This document shows positions 54,905 through 64,000 of a stretch of 64,000 nucleotides of DNA, one piece after another (position 1 is the first letter of the stretch; each line of letters starts with the position of its first letter). The notes beneath the pieces are model-generated. The model was not told the DNA's origin and ran no database searches. It was given only the letters and a program-made list of their open reading frames with translations. The DNA is from Pseudomonadota bacterium (GTDB lineage: Bacteria > Pseudomonadota > Gammaproteobacteria > Burkholderiales > Ferrovaceae). The stretch is taken from the NCBI GenBank assembly GCA_021805445.1, contig JAJZFH010000066.1, forward strand, positions 1-64,000, given 5' to 3'. Both the position numbers and the translations under genes were made by a program.

Positions 54905-56773
54905 ATGACGCCCCCCCTGCGCGACCCACACCAGGAACGGTGGAATTTTCGCTTTCGCCTTGGAGTCACCTGGTGGCTCGTCATGGTTCTGTTCCTGGCC
55001 CTGATCACCCGCCTTGCCTGGCTTCAAATCGTGGCCCAGCGGCATTACCATACCCTGGCAGAAGCCAATCGAATCGCCATCGTTCCCCTGGTCCCCCAGC
55101 GCGGACTGATCCTCGATCGCCATGGCGTGGTGCTGGCAGAGAATCGTTACGAATTCGATCTGGAAATCGATCCTCATCTCTGTCCGGATGTCTCGGCCAC
55201 CCTGGAAGCCCTGACCCAACTGGTGACCATCACCCCCTCGGACCGCAAGTTGTTCCAGAAGATGCGCGATGAAAGCCATGGACTGGCCCCCGTTGCCATC
55301 CGCACCCATCTCACGGAAGAAGAAGTCGCGCGTTTTTCCGTGAATCGATACCGTTTCCCGGGGGTGGACATCGAAGCCCGCCTCACCCGTACCTACCCTT
55401 TGGGCCTGCATGCCTCCCACCTGATCGGCTATATCAGCCGGATCAACGAAGATGACCAGGACCGCCTGGAAGATGAAGACCTGAGCGACCAGTATCGGGG
55501 CACCAATCATATTGGCAAACAGGGCATCGAAAGTCATTATGAGTCCCTCCTGCACGGGACGACCGGATCCGAACAAGTCGAAACCGATGCCGCAGGACAT
55601 GGACTGCGCAGTCTGGCCCAAACAGCCCCCATTTCCGGAGACGATCTGTACCTGACCATCGACGCCAAACTGCAACAAGTGGCAGAGGAAGCCTTTGGCC
55701 TCCAACGCGGGGCTCTGGTCGCCCTCGACCCGGAGACGGGCGAAATCCTGGCCTTTGTCAGTCAACCGGGCTTTGATCCCAATTTATTCGTGGACGGGAT
55801 CGATCAAGAACACTGGAACGACCTCAATACCTCCCCCGACCACCCCCTCAATGACCGCGCCCTGCGCGGACAATACCCCCCCGGCTCCACCGTCAAGCCC
55901 TTCATGGCATTGGCCGCGCTGCAACTGAAGGTACGCAGTGCCGACGAAGTCCTGTACGATCCCGGTTATTTCTCCTTTCCCGGCAGCAGCCATCACTACC
56001 GCGACTGGCGCGAGGGGGGGCACGGCAAGGTGGATATGGCGCTTTCCATCATTCAGTCCTGCGACACCTACTACTATAGTCTGGCCAATCAAATGGGGAT
56101 CGACAGGATGCATGATTTCTTCACCCTGTTTGGATTTGGACAAAAAAGCGGCATCGACCTGGATGGGGAAGCCGCCGGACTTTACCCTTCAACCGCCTGG
56201 AAACAAAAAAAATATCATCAGGACTGGTATGCGGGAGATACGGTCATCAGCGGGATCGGTCAGGGCTATGTATTGGCGACCCCCCTGCAACTGGCCGTGG
56301 CCACGGCCACGCTGGCCAACCAGGGGAAACGCATGACCCCCCACCTGGTACGGGCCATTCGTCATGCGGCATCCGGCCGGATAACCCGCATCGCCCCCAA
56401 AGTCGGCCAAGCCCTCACTTTCCGCCCGGAGGACCTGGAAACCGTGCGAAACGCCATGATCGGGGTCATGAAACCCGGCGGAACCGCTGCTCAGGCCGGG
56501 GCGGGCGCCCCCTATTCGATTGCTGGAAAAACCGGCACGGCTCAGGTCGTGGGCATCCGTCAAGGGGAAAAATACAATGCCGGCGCCCTGACCGAACGTA
56601 ATCGCGACCATGCCCTGTTCATCGCCTATGCGCCGGCAGATCACCCCCGTCTGGCCTTGGCGGTTCTGGTGGAGAATGGCGGTCACGGCGGCTCGACGGC
56701 CGCGCCCATCGCCCGCCAGGTTTTTGATTATTATCTGCTGGGCAAACGGTCGCCCCCGCTGACCCATGATTAA
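54905..56773 (+). CDS. mrdA: Penicillin-binding protein 2 (elongation transpeptidase)
   Basis: The 622-residue protein is a class B PBP. One membrane helix lies at about residues 22-42 (WWLVMVLFLALITRLAWLQ) and the pedestal domain carries YPLGLHASHLIGYISRIN and GIESHYESLLHG. The transpeptidase domain has the active Ser in PPGSTVKPF (about 325), SCDTYYY (SxN-type) and GKTGTAQV (about 545). ATG 54905 overlaps nothing and fits the family start. mrdB overlaps its end by 8 bp. Confidence 0.97.
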   Translation: MTPPLRDPHQERWNFRFRLGVTWWLVMVLFLALITRLAWLQIVAQRHYHTLAEANRIAIVPLVPQRGLILDRHGVVLAENRYEFDLEIDPHLCPDVSATLEALTQLVTITPSDRKLFQKMRDESHGLAPVAIRTHLTEEEVARFSVNRYRFPGVDIEARLTRTYPLGLHASHLIGYISRINEDDQDRLEDEDLSDQYRGTNHIGKQGIESHYESLLHGTTGSEQVETDAAGHGLRSLAQTAPISGDDLYLTIDAKLQQVAEEAFGLQRGALVALDPETGEILAFVSQPGFDPNLFVDGIDQEHWNDLNTSPDHPLNDRALRGQYPPGSTVKPFMALAALQLKVRSADEVLYDPGYFSFPGSSHHYRDWREGGHGKVDMALSIIQSCDTYYYSLANQMGIDRMHDFFTLFGFGQKSGIDLDGEAAGLYPSTAWKQKKYHQDWYAGDTVISGIGQGYVLATPLQLAVATATLANQGKRMTPHLVRAIRHAASGRITRIAPKVGQALTFRPEDLETVRNAMIGVMKPGGTAAQAGAGAPYSIAGKTGTAQVVGIRQGEKYNAGALTERNRDHALFIAYAPADHPRLALAVLVENGGHGGSTAAPIARQVFDYYLLGKRSPPLTHD

Positions 56774-57860
56774 GCGCGCCTATGTGCGTTGGATCGCGCC
56801 CATGGACCGGACCTTGCTCCATACGACCCTGTTTCTCGTCCTGTTCAGCCTGATCGTGCTCTACAGCGCCTCAGGAGAAGAAGTGAGCAAGGTACTGAGC
56901 CAGGTGCGCAACCTGGGGCTGGCCTTCCTCGTGATGGGACTGGTGGCCCGGACCAATCCCCAGATCCTGGAACGCCTGGCTTTCCCCTTGTATGGGCTGG
57001 CCCTGCTGGCCCTGATCGCCGTCGCCCTGACGGGAGAAGTCAGTCATGGCGCGCGGCGCTGGCTGCACCTCGGCCCCCTGCACGTGCAACCCTCGGAATT
57101 GATGAAACTGGCCCTGCCCATGGCCCTGGCCGCTTTTTTCGAGTGGCGTTCCCGCACCCTGAACTGGCGTGATTTTGTGGTGGCCACCCTGATGATCCTG
57201 GTGCCGGTCGGTCTGGTCCTGCGCCAACCCGACCTGGGCACCGCGCTCCTCATCGCCAGTTCCGGATTCTACATCCTCTATTTTGCCGGTTTGCCGTGGA
57301 AAGTGATGGGACTTCTGAGCGCACTTGCCCTGGCGGCCCTTCCCCTGCTCTGGCCCCTCTTGCATGGTTACCAGAAAAAGCGCATCCTCATTTTTCTCGA
57401 CCCCACCCAGGATCCACTGGGGGCGGGCTATCATACCCTGCAAGCCATGATTGCCATCGGTTCCGGGGGGGTGCTGGGGAAAGGCTGGTTACAGGGCACT
57501 CAGTCCCATCTGGATTTTTTGCCGGAGCACACCACGGATTTCATCTTTGCCGTGTTTGGCGAAGAATTCGGTTTGGTGGGAGAATTGGCCTTTCTGGGGG
57601 CCATGCTGGTGTTGATCACCCGGGGCTTTTACATCGCCAACGAGGGATCCACCCCCTTTTCCCGCCTCATGGCGGGAGCGCTGTCCATGACGTTGTTCAC
57701 TTATACGTTCGTCAACATGGGCATGGTCAGCGGAATCTTGCCCGTGGTGGGGGTCCCCCTGCCTTTTCTCAGTTATGGAGGCACCTCTTTGGTCACCTTG
57801 TTCAGCAGCGTAGGGTTTTTGATGAGCGTGCATCACCACCGTAAATTGGTCAAACAATGA
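56766..57860 (+). CDS. mrdB: Rod-shape SEDS glycosyltransferase RodA
   Basis: This 364-residue SEDS-family polymerase works with PBP2. About ten helices are present; GARRWLHLGPLHVQPSELMKLALPM, LRQPDLGTALLI (catalytic Asp loop), GWLQGTQSHLDFLPEHTTDFIFAVFGEEFGLVG and GVPLPFLSYGGTSLV are hallmark segments. Translationally coupled with mrdA and with rlpA (4-bp overlap). Confidence 0.97.
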   Translation: MIKRAYVRWIAPMDRTLLHTTLFLVLFSLIVLYSASGEEVSKVLSQVRNLGLAFLVMGLVARTNPQILERLAFPLYGLALLALIAVALTGEVSHGARRWLHLGPLHVQPSELMKLALPMALAAFFEWRSRTLNWRDFVVATLMILVPVGLVLRQPDLGTALLIASSGFYILYFAGLPWKVMGLLSALALAALPLLWPLLHGYQKKRILIFLDPTQDPLGAGYHTLQAMIAIGSGGVLGKGWLQGTQSHLDFLPEHTTDFIFAVFGEEFGLVGELAFLGAMLVLITRGFYIANEGSTPFSRLMAGALSMTLFTYTFVNMGMVSGILPVVGVPLPFLSYGGTSLVTLFSSVGFLMSVHHHRKLVKQ

Positions 57861-58435
57861 CACCACACCAGAAAAGTCTCCTGAAGGACATCCTGCGCTC
57901 GAGCCTGATCCTGGCCATTCTGGCCGGGTGCAGTACCACACCGCCACCGCCTGCGCCCGTATCCCATGCGCCTTCGGAGGGAGGGCGTTATCAGACCGAT
58001 GGTCCAGGCCTCCATCCTCCCGCCAATCTGGCCGACATTCCCGATGCCGTGCCCAGAAAGGATCCCTTGAACAAGTTTGCCAACCGCCCGTATACAGCCC
58101 TCGGCAAGGTCTACGTCCCCGACCTCTCCAACAAACCCTATAAAGTCCGGGGGATGGCCTCCTGGTACGGACGCAAGTTCCACAACCAGAAAACCTCCAC
58201 GGGAGAGCTCTATGACATGTACGGAATGACGGCGGCAAATACCACTCTGCCTCTCCCCTGCTACGTCCGTGTCACGAATCTGGCCAACCACAAATCGGTG
58301 GTGGTGCGCGTCAACGACCGGGGTCCGTTCAAGTCCGACCGGGTCATCGATCTGACCTATACCGCCGCCTGGAAGTTGGGCTTCGTCAATCAGGGCTCGG
58401 CATGGGTGGAAGTGGAGCGGATTTTTCCGGAATGA
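57857..58435 (+). CDS. rlpA: Septal ring lytic transglycosylase-like lipoprotein RlpA
   Basis: The 192-residue lipoprotein has signal peptide LRSSLILAILAGCSTT with the lipobox Cys near residue 23. The double-psi beta-barrel domain (about 95-190) contains GMASWYGRKFHNQKTSTGE, DMYGMTAANTTLPLPCYVRVTNL and VRVNDRGPFKSDRVIDLTYTAA. The SPOR domain found in many RlpA proteins is missing, so septal targeting by that route is unlikely. It overlaps mrdB by 4 bp and meets lipA end to end. Confidence 0.93.
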   Translation: MTPHQKSLLKDILRSSLILAILAGCSTTPPPPAPVSHAPSEGGRYQTDGPGLHPPANLADIPDAVPRKDPLNKFANRPYTALGKVYVPDLSNKPYKVRGMASWYGRKFHNQKTSTGELYDMYGMTAANTTLPLPCYVRVTNLANHKSVVVRVNDRGPFKSDRVIDLTYTAAWKLGFVNQGSAWVEVERIFPE

Positions 58436-59371
58436 CTACGAAGGCGTTCTCACCGTCCCTGTTGCCTGGCTCTCGGCATGGTAACTGGAACGCACCAGAG
58501 GCCCGGAAGCCACTTGGCCGAAGCCGAGCCTCCGGGCGTCCTCTCCCAGTTGCTCGAATACCTCCGGCGCCCAGTAATGGGTCACCGGCAAATGATGGAC
58601 AGAGGGCTGGAGGTACTGTCCCAGGGTCAACATCTCCACCCCATGGGCACGCAGGTCCCTCAAGACTTCCCGCACTTCCTCGAGGGTTTCACCCAGCCCC
58701 AGCATGAGTCCGGATTTGGTCGCCACGGCTGGATGCAACGCCTTGAAGGAGCGCAGCAAATGGAGCGAATGCCCATAGTCGGCCCCCGGTCGGACCGAAG
58801 GATAGAGACGGGGAACGGTCTCCAGGTTATGGTTGAACACCTGGGGCGGTGCCTGACTCAGGAGTTCCAGCGCCGTATCCAGGCGTCCACGAAAATCCGG
58901 CACCAGAATCTCCACCTGCGTTGCGGGAGAAGCCTCTCGAATGGCTTGAATGCAGGCCACGAAATGCCCCGCCCCGCCATCGCGCAAATCATCGCGATCC
59001 ACACTGGTCACCACCACGAAACGCAACCCCAGACGCTGGATGCTGCGCGCCAAACGCTGGGGCTCCTGAGGGTCCACCGGATCGGGGAGTCCATGACCCA
59101 CGTCGCAGAAAGGGCAACGACGCGTGCAGCGATCCCCCAGAATCATGAAGGTGGCGGTCCCCCCGCTGAAACATTCCCCGATATTGGGACAGGCGGCTTC
59201 TTCGCACACCGTATGCAGGTTCTCTTCCCGCAACAGGGTGCGCACCGCCTGAAACTTTGCCCCCGTGGGAATCTTGACACGGATCCAGGCAGGTTTGGGC
59301 TGGGGTGCCCGGGGTTGAACCTTGATGGGGATGCGTGCCGTCTTGAGCGCCCCTTTTTCCTTGATGCTCAC
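58436..59371 (-). CDS. lipA: Lipoyl synthase
   Basis: This 311-residue radical SAM enzyme inserts two sulfurs into protein-bound octanoate. The auxiliary cluster ligands are in [12 protein letters not shown] (about 68-79). The radical SAM motif is [10 protein letters not shown] (about 94-103), and the C-terminal RSSYHA supplies the Ser ligand. GTG at 59371 overlaps the lipB stop (GTGA) and starts VSIKEKG; the open frame upstream lies inside lipB and is not protein-like. Confidence 0.97.
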   Translation of the reverse strand: MSIKEKGALKTARIPIKVQPRAPQPKPAWIRVKIPTGAKFQAVRTLLREENLHTVCEEAACPNIGECFSGGTATFMILGDRCTRRCPFCDVGHGLPDPVDPQEPQRLARSIQRLGLRFVVVTSVDRDDLRDGGAGHFVACIQAIREASPATQVEILVPDFRGRLDTALELLSQAPPQVFNHNLETVPRLYPSVRPGADYGHSLHLLRSFKALHPAVATKSGLMLGLGETLEEVREVLRDLRAHGVEMLTLGQYLQPSVHHLPVTHYWAPEVFEQLGEDARRLGFGQVASGPLVRSSYHAESQATGTVRTPS

Positions 59372-60027
59372 CGGCCTTCCTCCCCATCCAGTTGCTGCCG
59401 TATCTTCTGCATGAGCGCTGCGCGCAGTCCCGGAAGCGTTTCCGTCACGCCCAGATCCCGTGTCTGAGTCACCGGCGTGCCCTTCAATCCGCAGGGATCG
59501 ATCCCCGCAAAAGGCTCCAGATCCATGGCCACATTGAGTGCCACCCCATGATAACAACGACCCTGGCTCACCCGCAGTCCCAGGGCCGCCACCTTGGCTT
59601 CCCCGACGTAGACGCCAGGCGCTCCAACCCGTCTTTTGGCCGGAATCTGACGGGATTCCAACAGCGCAATCACGGCTTCCTCCAAATGGTGCACCAGCGC
59701 CCTGATGCCCAGCGCACGCCGGCGCAGATCCACCAGACAATACACGATGGCTTGTCCCGGACCATGATAGGTGACCTGACCGCCGCGATCCGTCACCACG
59801 ACGGGAATCGTCCCGGTGTGGTGCAGATAACTCCGTTGTCCTGCCTGGCCCAAGGTATAGACCGGCAGATGTTCCAGTCCCCACAACTCGTCCGGGGTGT
59901 CTGCCCGGCGCTGGGCGGTCCAGTCGCGCATGGCCTGCCAAACGGTTTCATAGGCCAGCGGGGCAGGGAAACTGCGGGTCACCCAACGTTCAAACCGTTC
60001 CGTTCGGCCAGCGGGCAAACTGTCCAA
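59368..60027 (-). CDS. lipB: Lipoyl(octanoyl) transferase
   Basis: LipB moves octanoate from ACP to lipoyl domains. In the 219 residues, the signature [41 protein letters not shown] (catalytic Lys) and [16 protein letters not shown] (catalytic Cys) are seen. A TTG at 60027 is the likely start; no ATG lies near the family N-terminus. Confidence 0.95.
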   Translation of the reverse strand: MDSLPAGRTERFERWVTRSFPAPLAYETVWQAMRDWTAQRRADTPDELWGLEHLPVYTLGQAGQRSYLHHTGTIPVVVTDRGGQVTYHGPGQAIVYCLVDLRRRALGIRALVHHLEEAVIALLESRQIPAKRRVGAPGVYVGEAKVAALGLRVSQGRCYHGVALNVAMDLEPFAGIDPCGLKGTPVTQTRDLGVTETLPGLRAALMQKIRQQLDGEEGR

Positions 60028-60038
60028 TGCGGCTGCTC

Positions 60039-60311
60039 CTAAAGCACCATGACCACATCCGGATGGCCGGACAGGACCCGATACAAACCATCCAGTTGTT
60101 CCCGCGAGGTCGCCCTGAAGGTGCAGGTCACGCTCAGATATTTTCCTTTGGAACTGGCCCGCATCTCCAGATTTTCCGCAGAAAAATCCGGGGCGAACTG
60201 CAGGACGATATCCAACACGGTCTGGGCAAACCGTTCGGTTCTCAGTCCCATCACCTTGAGGGGGAATTCGCAGGGAAACTCGAATACCTCGTCACGCGGG
60301 GTCTCAATCAT
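60039..60311 (-). CDS. ybeD: DUF493 (YbeD-like) regulator
   Basis: This 90-residue ferredoxin-like-fold protein (VFEFPCEFPLKVMG ... YLSVTCTFRATSREQLDGLYRVLSGHPDVVMVL) is regularly found between dacA and lipB, as here. A role in lipoate metabolism has been proposed from this linkage. It overlaps the aminotransferase stop by 8 bp. Confidence 0.94.
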   Translation of the reverse strand: MIETPRDEVFEFPCEFPLKVMGLRTERFAQTVLDIVLQFAPDFSAENLEMRASSKGKYLSVTCTFRATSREQLDGLYRVLSGHPDVVMVL

Positions 60312-61146
60312 GATTTTTCAGCGCCTGGTAGGCACTCAGCAGACGGAGGCCGATGGGGCCGGGTTGGCCTGCACCCACGAACTTTCCGTCCAGTCGTGTC
60401 ACCGGGACCATTTCCCGGGTACTGGAGGTGATCCAGATTTCTTCGGCCGAACGCAACTCCTCTTCCGTGACCGGGCGTTCGGCATGGGCAATCCCCAGTT
60501 GCGCCGCCAGGTGCAAGACCAGATCCAGCGTGATCCCGGCGAGGAGCAGAGAGTTCCGGGGTGGAGAACACAGCACCCCATCCACCACCAGTACCACATT
60601 GCTGGCCGCGCCTTCCGTCAGAAAACCGGCGCGCAACAGCAGGCATTCCACCGCTCCCTCATCCAGCGCCTGCTGACGCAGCAGTACATTGGCCAAAAGC
60701 GCCGTGGTCTTCAAATCACAATGCAACCACCGATCATCCCTTCGGGTCACGGCCGCCACCCCTGCCTGCACCCATGCCGACGGCACGGGCGTCAAGGGCT
60801 TGCTCATGGCAAATACCGTGGGCGAAACCCCGCTGGGAAAGCCGTGGTCCCGTGGGGCCACGCCGCGCGTCACCTGAAGATAGAGGGACTGGTCGGGCGT
60901 CGTGGCTTCCTGAATCAAACGTTCCAGAAGGGACACCCATGCGGTTCGCTCCAACGGGTTGTCCAGACGAATCCCCGCCAGGGAATGTTCCAGACGGTCG
61001 AGATGGGCACCCAACGCCAGGGGCTTCCGCCCATACACCGGGATCACCTCATAAACCCCATCCCCGAACAGGAAGCCCCGGTCCAGCACAGGGATCCGTG
61101 CCTCTTCCAGAGGCAGAAAAACACCATTCAGATAAACCTGGCTCAT
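60304..61146 (-). CDS. dat: D-amino acid aminotransferase (class IV)
   Basis: The 280-residue fold-type IV PLP enzyme has LDRGFLFGDGVYEVIPVYGRK near residue 25, VTRGVAPRDHGFP near 105 and the PLP Lys in WLHCDLKTTALLANVLLRQQA (about 145). EGAASNVVLVVDG and ITSSTREMVPVTRLDG follow. It makes D-Ala/D-Glu from keto acids or, less likely, is a branched-chain or ADC-lyase type. ATG 61146 overlaps the dacA stop (ATGA); placement after the D,D-carboxypeptidase gene fits D-amino acid use in wall metabolism. Confidence 0.93.
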   Translation of the reverse strand: MSQVYLNGVFLPLEEARIPVLDRGFLFGDGVYEVIPVYGRKPLALGAHLDRLEHSLAGIRLDNPLERTAWVSLLERLIQEATTPDQSLYLQVTRGVAPRDHGFPSGVSPTVFAMSKPLTPVPSAWVQAGVAAVTRRDDRWLHCDLKTTALLANVLLRQQALDEGAVECLLLRAGFLTEGAASNVVLVVDGVLCSPPRNSLLLAGITLDLVLHLAAQLGIAHAERPVTEEELRSAEEIWITSSTREMVPVTRLDGKFVGAGQPGPIGLRLLSAYQALKNHD

Positions 61147-62270
61147 TTCAGCATCAACCTCACCGAATCCCAACTGCGTGTGAAAACATTCCCCGCCGGA
61201 ACACCCTCCAGCGCCACCAGATCTGCCCCATTGACCCACTGCCCGGCGTAGTAGACCTTCAGGGTACCCATTTTCTGACCGACATCCACCGGCGCAATGA
61301 CCGGTTGCAGGGTCGTCAACACTTCCCGTGTCTCTTTTTCATGCCCCACAGGGGTAGTCACCCAGATATCCCGTGTAAAACCCACGGAAACCATCGGCTT
61401 CCCCCCCTTGTAAGCATTCAGGGTGCGCACCGGCACCCCCTGTCGAAAGAGGATACGCGATTCAAATGCCTGAAACCCCCAATTGAGCAACTTTTGACTT
61501 TCATGGGTGCGGGCCTGATCGCTATTCGTTCCCAGTACCACCGCCAGCAAGCGTCGCTCGCCGCGCCGTGCCGAACTGATCAGGCAAAAACCTGCGGAAT
61601 CCGTATGTCCGGTCTTCAACCCATCCACGGACGGATCGATCCACAACAGACGGTTGCGGTTGGGCTGGGCAATTCCGTCATAGGTATACTCCTTCTGCCC
61701 ATAGAGCGGATAGTATTCGGGGAAATCCCGAATCAGCGCCTGTGCCAGAATGCCCAAGTCCTGTGCGGTACTGTAGTGCTGATCATCGGGCAACCCCGTG
61801 GCATTGACGAAATGGGTATTCTCCATCCCCAGGGTCCGGGCCATGGCATTCATCCGTTCCACAAATTTTTCTTCCGTTCCCCCCACGGTTTCAGCCAGAG
61901 CCACGCCCGCATCGTTGCCCGACTGGATGATCAGACCATGCAGAAGGTCCGTGACGCTGACCGCTTTGTCGGGTTGGATGAACATGCGGGAACCGGGCAT
62001 GTGCCAGGCATGGGTGGAGGGAAATATCCGCTGTTCCGGATGGATTTTCTTTTCCCTCAGGGCCTTGAAGACCAGGTACGCGGTCATGAGTTTGGTGAGG
62101 GAGGCCGGTTCCATTCGCTGATCGGGGTTCAAACTGGCCAGTGGCTGATTGCTTTCCACCTCCACCAGAGTATAGGCACGGGCCGCAATGAAAGGGGCCA
62201 CCAACGAGGGGTCGGCGCAGGCCGCAGTCACCCCGCCCACCCACAAAAGCATCAAGAAGAATAACCGCAT
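61143..62270 (-). CDS. dacA: D-alanyl-D-alanine carboxypeptidase (PBP5/6 family)
   Basis: ATG 62270 gives a signal peptide (RLFFLMLLWVGGVTAACA) and 375 residues. Catalytic motifs: SxxK in PASLTKLM (about residue 45), SGN in IIQSGNDAG (about 105) and KTG in DGLKTGHT (about 205). The C-terminal PBP5-C domain and the final amphipathic anchor (TRSWDSVRLMLK) are present. It trims pentapeptides in the periplasm. Head of the dacA-dat-DUF493-lipB-lipA operon. Confidence 0.96.
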   Translation of the reverse strand: MRLFFLMLLWVGGVTAACADPSLVAPFIAARAYTLVEVESNQPLASLNPDQRMEPASLTKLMTAYLVFKALREKKIHPEQRIFPSTHAWHMPGSRMFIQPDKAVSVTDLLHGLIIQSGNDAGVALAETVGGTEEKFVERMNAMARTLGMENTHFVNATGLPDDQHYSTAQDLGILAQALIRDFPEYYPLYGQKEYTYDGIAQPNRNRLLWIDPSVDGLKTGHTDSAGFCLISSARRGERRLLAVVLGTNSDQARTHESQKLLNWGFQAFESRILFRQGVPVRTLNAYKGGKPMVSVGFTRDIWVTTPVGHEKETREVLTTLQPVIAPVDVGQKMGTLKVYYAGQWVNGADLVALEGVPAGNVFTRSWDSVRLMLK

Positions 62271-62316
62271 AACCTGTACGTGCCTCTGAAATCGGTCCGT
62301 GATTATACGACCCGCG

Positions 62317-64000
62317 TCACATTTCTGCCGCATTCTTTCCGGACGGCGGAGAATTCAGCCAGGAGGCGGCAAAATCAGAGGCAGAAATCGATGGGCCGTA
62401 GTAGTACCCTTGAACTTCCTGGCATCCGTGGTCCTTCAGGAAATCCACCTGTTCCTGGGTTTCCACCCCCTCCGCAACCACCGTCAACCCCAGATGTCTG
62501 GTCATGGCCAATATGGCGGATACGATGGCTGCGTCGTTCTGGTCGTGGACGATGTCGCGGATGAACGCCCGATCTATCTTGACCACGTCCAGAGGTAACT
62601 GTTTCAGGTAACTCAGCGAAGAATAGCCGGTCCCGAAATCATCCATGGCAAAGCGCACCCCCAGGCCCTTGATGCGTTCCAGCAAACCGAGCGTGGTTTC
62701 CGTTTTTTGAACCATCAAACTTTCGGTGATTTCCAGTTCCAATGCATCTCCGGGCATGCCGGATTCAGTCAGGCACTGTTTGAGTGTGTTGAAGAATTCC
62801 GCATCGTGATGGATCTGCCAGGCCGACACATTGACGGCCACCTTCAGCGCGTGCCCCTGACGGCGCCATTCCCTGGCCTGCCTACAGGCCGTATGCAGGA
62901 CCCAGGCTCCAATGGGAATGATGACTCCGGTTTCCTCGGCCACCGGAATGAATTCCAGAGGGGCCACCCCCCCCAATTCTTCGTTCGTCCAGCGCAATAA
63001 TGCCTCGAAACCCACGACCCGTCCGCTCCGGATATCGATTTGTGGTTGATATTCCAGAAACAGTTCCCCCCGCGCGAGCGCCTGGCGCAAGTGGATCTCC
63101 AGGCGCAAACGTTGCTGGACCACCACGTTTTGCGAGGTCGTAAAAAACCGGAAGGCATTCTTGCCCACGGATTTGGCATGGTACATCGCCACATCTGCCC
63201 GTGACATCAGGGATTCGGGGGTATTGCCGTCATCCGGAAACATGCTGATCCCCACGCTGACCGTCACACAGGTCTCGTGATCGAACTCCGGCAAACGAAT
63301 CGGTTCCCGGACGGCGACCACGATCTTTTTTGCCACTGTCGCCACGTCCTGCACCGAGTCCACTTCGGGCAACAGGATGATGAATTCATCCCCGCCCAGG
63401 CGTGCCACCGTATCGCCCTCGCGCAACACGCCACTCAACACGGTGGCCAGGGCTTTCAACAGGGCGTCGCCCGCCGCATGACCGTAGGTGTCGTTGATCC
63501 CCTTGAAATTATCCAGATCGATGAACATCAGGGCCATTTTACGGCCATGACGCTGGCTGTTGGCCAGCACCTGGCACAAACGGTCTTCGATCAACCCCCG
63601 ATTGGGCAAACCCGTCAGCAGATCAAAATGGGCCAGATAATCGAGATGCTGTTGGGCCTTCTGCATCTCGCGCATCTCACGGGCATTTTCCAGGACCAGA
63701 GAGAGCGAATTGGCAAAACTCTTGGCCAGTAGCTCATCCTCCTCGGTGAACTCCTTCCCTTCCCACTTTTCACAGAGGTAAATACGTCCATAGCCCCTGC
63801 CGCCACGGGAAATCGGGACGGCCAGCAAGGAATGCATGACCGGATGTCCTGGTGGGAACCCTGCACTGCGCGGATCTTGCGACAGTTCCGGGAGACGAAG
63901 CACCGCATCCTCGCGAATGACGACGCCCAGCAAACCTCGTCCTTCAGGGAAAGTACCGATGCCGGCCACCTGCTGATCGGTCATCCCGGTATGATGAAAA
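62317..64000 (-). CDS. GAF-GGDEF-EAL cyclic-di-GMP protein, 5' end cut by window
   Basis: The frame is open to the window edge, so the true start lies outside; the Met at 63984 is internal to a GAF domain (TGMTDQQVAGIGTFPEGRGLLG). The visible 560 residues contain the rest of the GAF, a short helix, a GGDEF domain (LTGLPNRGLIEDRL; ARLGGDEFIILLP with an RxxD inhibitory site, REGD, five residues before GGDEF) and an EAL domain (GFEALLRW, DDFGTGYSSLSYLK, the latter with its catalytic residues, and GVETQEQVDFL). Both catalytic motifs are intact, so synthesis and breakdown of c-di-GMP are both possible. Confidence 0.93.
   Translation of the reverse strand, partial: FHHTGMTDQQVAGIGTFPEGRGLLGVVIREDAVLRLPELSQDPRSAGFPPGHPVMHSLLAVPISRGGRGYGRIYLCEKWEGKEFTEEDELLAKSFANSLSLVLENAREMREMQKAQQHLDYLAHFDLLTGLPNRGLIEDRLCQVLANSQRHGRKMALMFIDLDNFKGINDTYGHAAGDALLKALATVLSGVLREGDTVARLGGDEFIILLPEVDSVQDVATVAKKIVVAVREPIRLPEFDHETCVTVSVGISMFPDDGNTPESLMSRADVAMYHAKSVGKNAFRFFTTSQNVVVQQRLRLEIHLRQALARGELFLEYQPQIDIRSGRVVGFEALLRWTNEELGGVAPLEFIPVAEETGVIIPIGAWVLHTACRQAREWRRQGHALKVAVNVSAWQIHHDAEFFNTLKQCLTESGMPGDALELEITESLMVQKTETTLGLLERIKGLGVRFAMDDFGTGYSSLSYLKQLPLDVVKIDRAFIRDIVHDQNDAAIVSAILAMTRHLGLTVVAEGVETQEQVDFLKDHGCQEVQGYYYGPSISASDFAASWLNSPPSGKNAAEM

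Noticed and set aside
59372-59941. In-frame extension upstream of lipA
   Set aside because: It overlaps lipB out of frame. The GTG at 59371 overlapping the lipB stop gives the normal LipA length.

Overview
The window looks like a chromosomal segment of a betaproteobacterium. The conserved gene strings fit that class: proA-nadD-rsfS-rlmH-rng, ubiE-ubiJ-ubiB, phoBR, ptsHI, metX-metW, gatCAB facing mreBCD-mrdA-mrdB-rlpA, and dacA-dat-DUF493-lipB-lipA. The surface-layer style DUF4214 protein and the O-antigen cluster remind me of iron- or sulfur-oxidising Nitrosomonadales (Gallionella or Ferrovum-like). That genus-level guess comes from memory of gene content and is weak.

Layout. 1-7.6 kb (minus): a cut-off methyltransferase, a TPR-sulfotransferase and a 1,329-residue Thr/Ala/Gly-rich surface protein. 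8.0-19.1 kb (plus): a polysaccharide cluster with two GDP-mannose dehydratase homologues, one ABC-2 permease (Wzm), two Wzt ATPases, a three-domain methyltransferase-GT2-GT4 fusion, a zinc-ribbon methyltransferase and a radical SAM/SPASM protein. 19.1-24.8 kb: a membrane J-domain protein, a Crp/Fnr regulator and a complete type I secretion operon (ABC, adaptor, TolC-like). 25.1-28.6 kb: a ClC channel, tRNA-Glu, a 1.28-kb tRNA-bounded mini-island holding a zeta-toxin-like kinase with a small partner, then a MazEF/PemIK-like pair with a palindromic operator. 28.7-64 kb is almost entirely housekeeping, closing with a cut-off GAF-GGDEF-EAL protein.

How the parts may work together. The first 25 kb can be read as one cell-surface programme. 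A secreted S-layer-like protein is encoded near a type I exporter of the protease/S-layer class and near an ABC-dependent O-antigen pathway, an arrangement reminiscent of the Caulobacter rsa locus. CRP-type TGTGA-N6-TCACA boxes stand in front of both the S-layer-like gene and the exporter operon. The window itself encodes a Crp/Fnr protein whose recognition helix keeps the three CRP residues that read such boxes but lacks the cAMP-contacting Arg-Ser pair. This joins structural protein, exporter and regulator into a testable regulon.

The other strong signals are: (i) a 689-bp stretch, identical by eye, that gives both Wzt proteins the same ATPase domain while their C-terminal substrate-recognition domains differ; (ii) a 30-bp near-copy of the tRNA-Glu 3' end that bounds an integrase-less toxin-antitoxin-like cargo with an IS1182-type transposase scrap; and (iii) a well-formed Pho box in front of phoB.

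All calls were made by reading the sequence and the translated frames. No database search or alignment was run.
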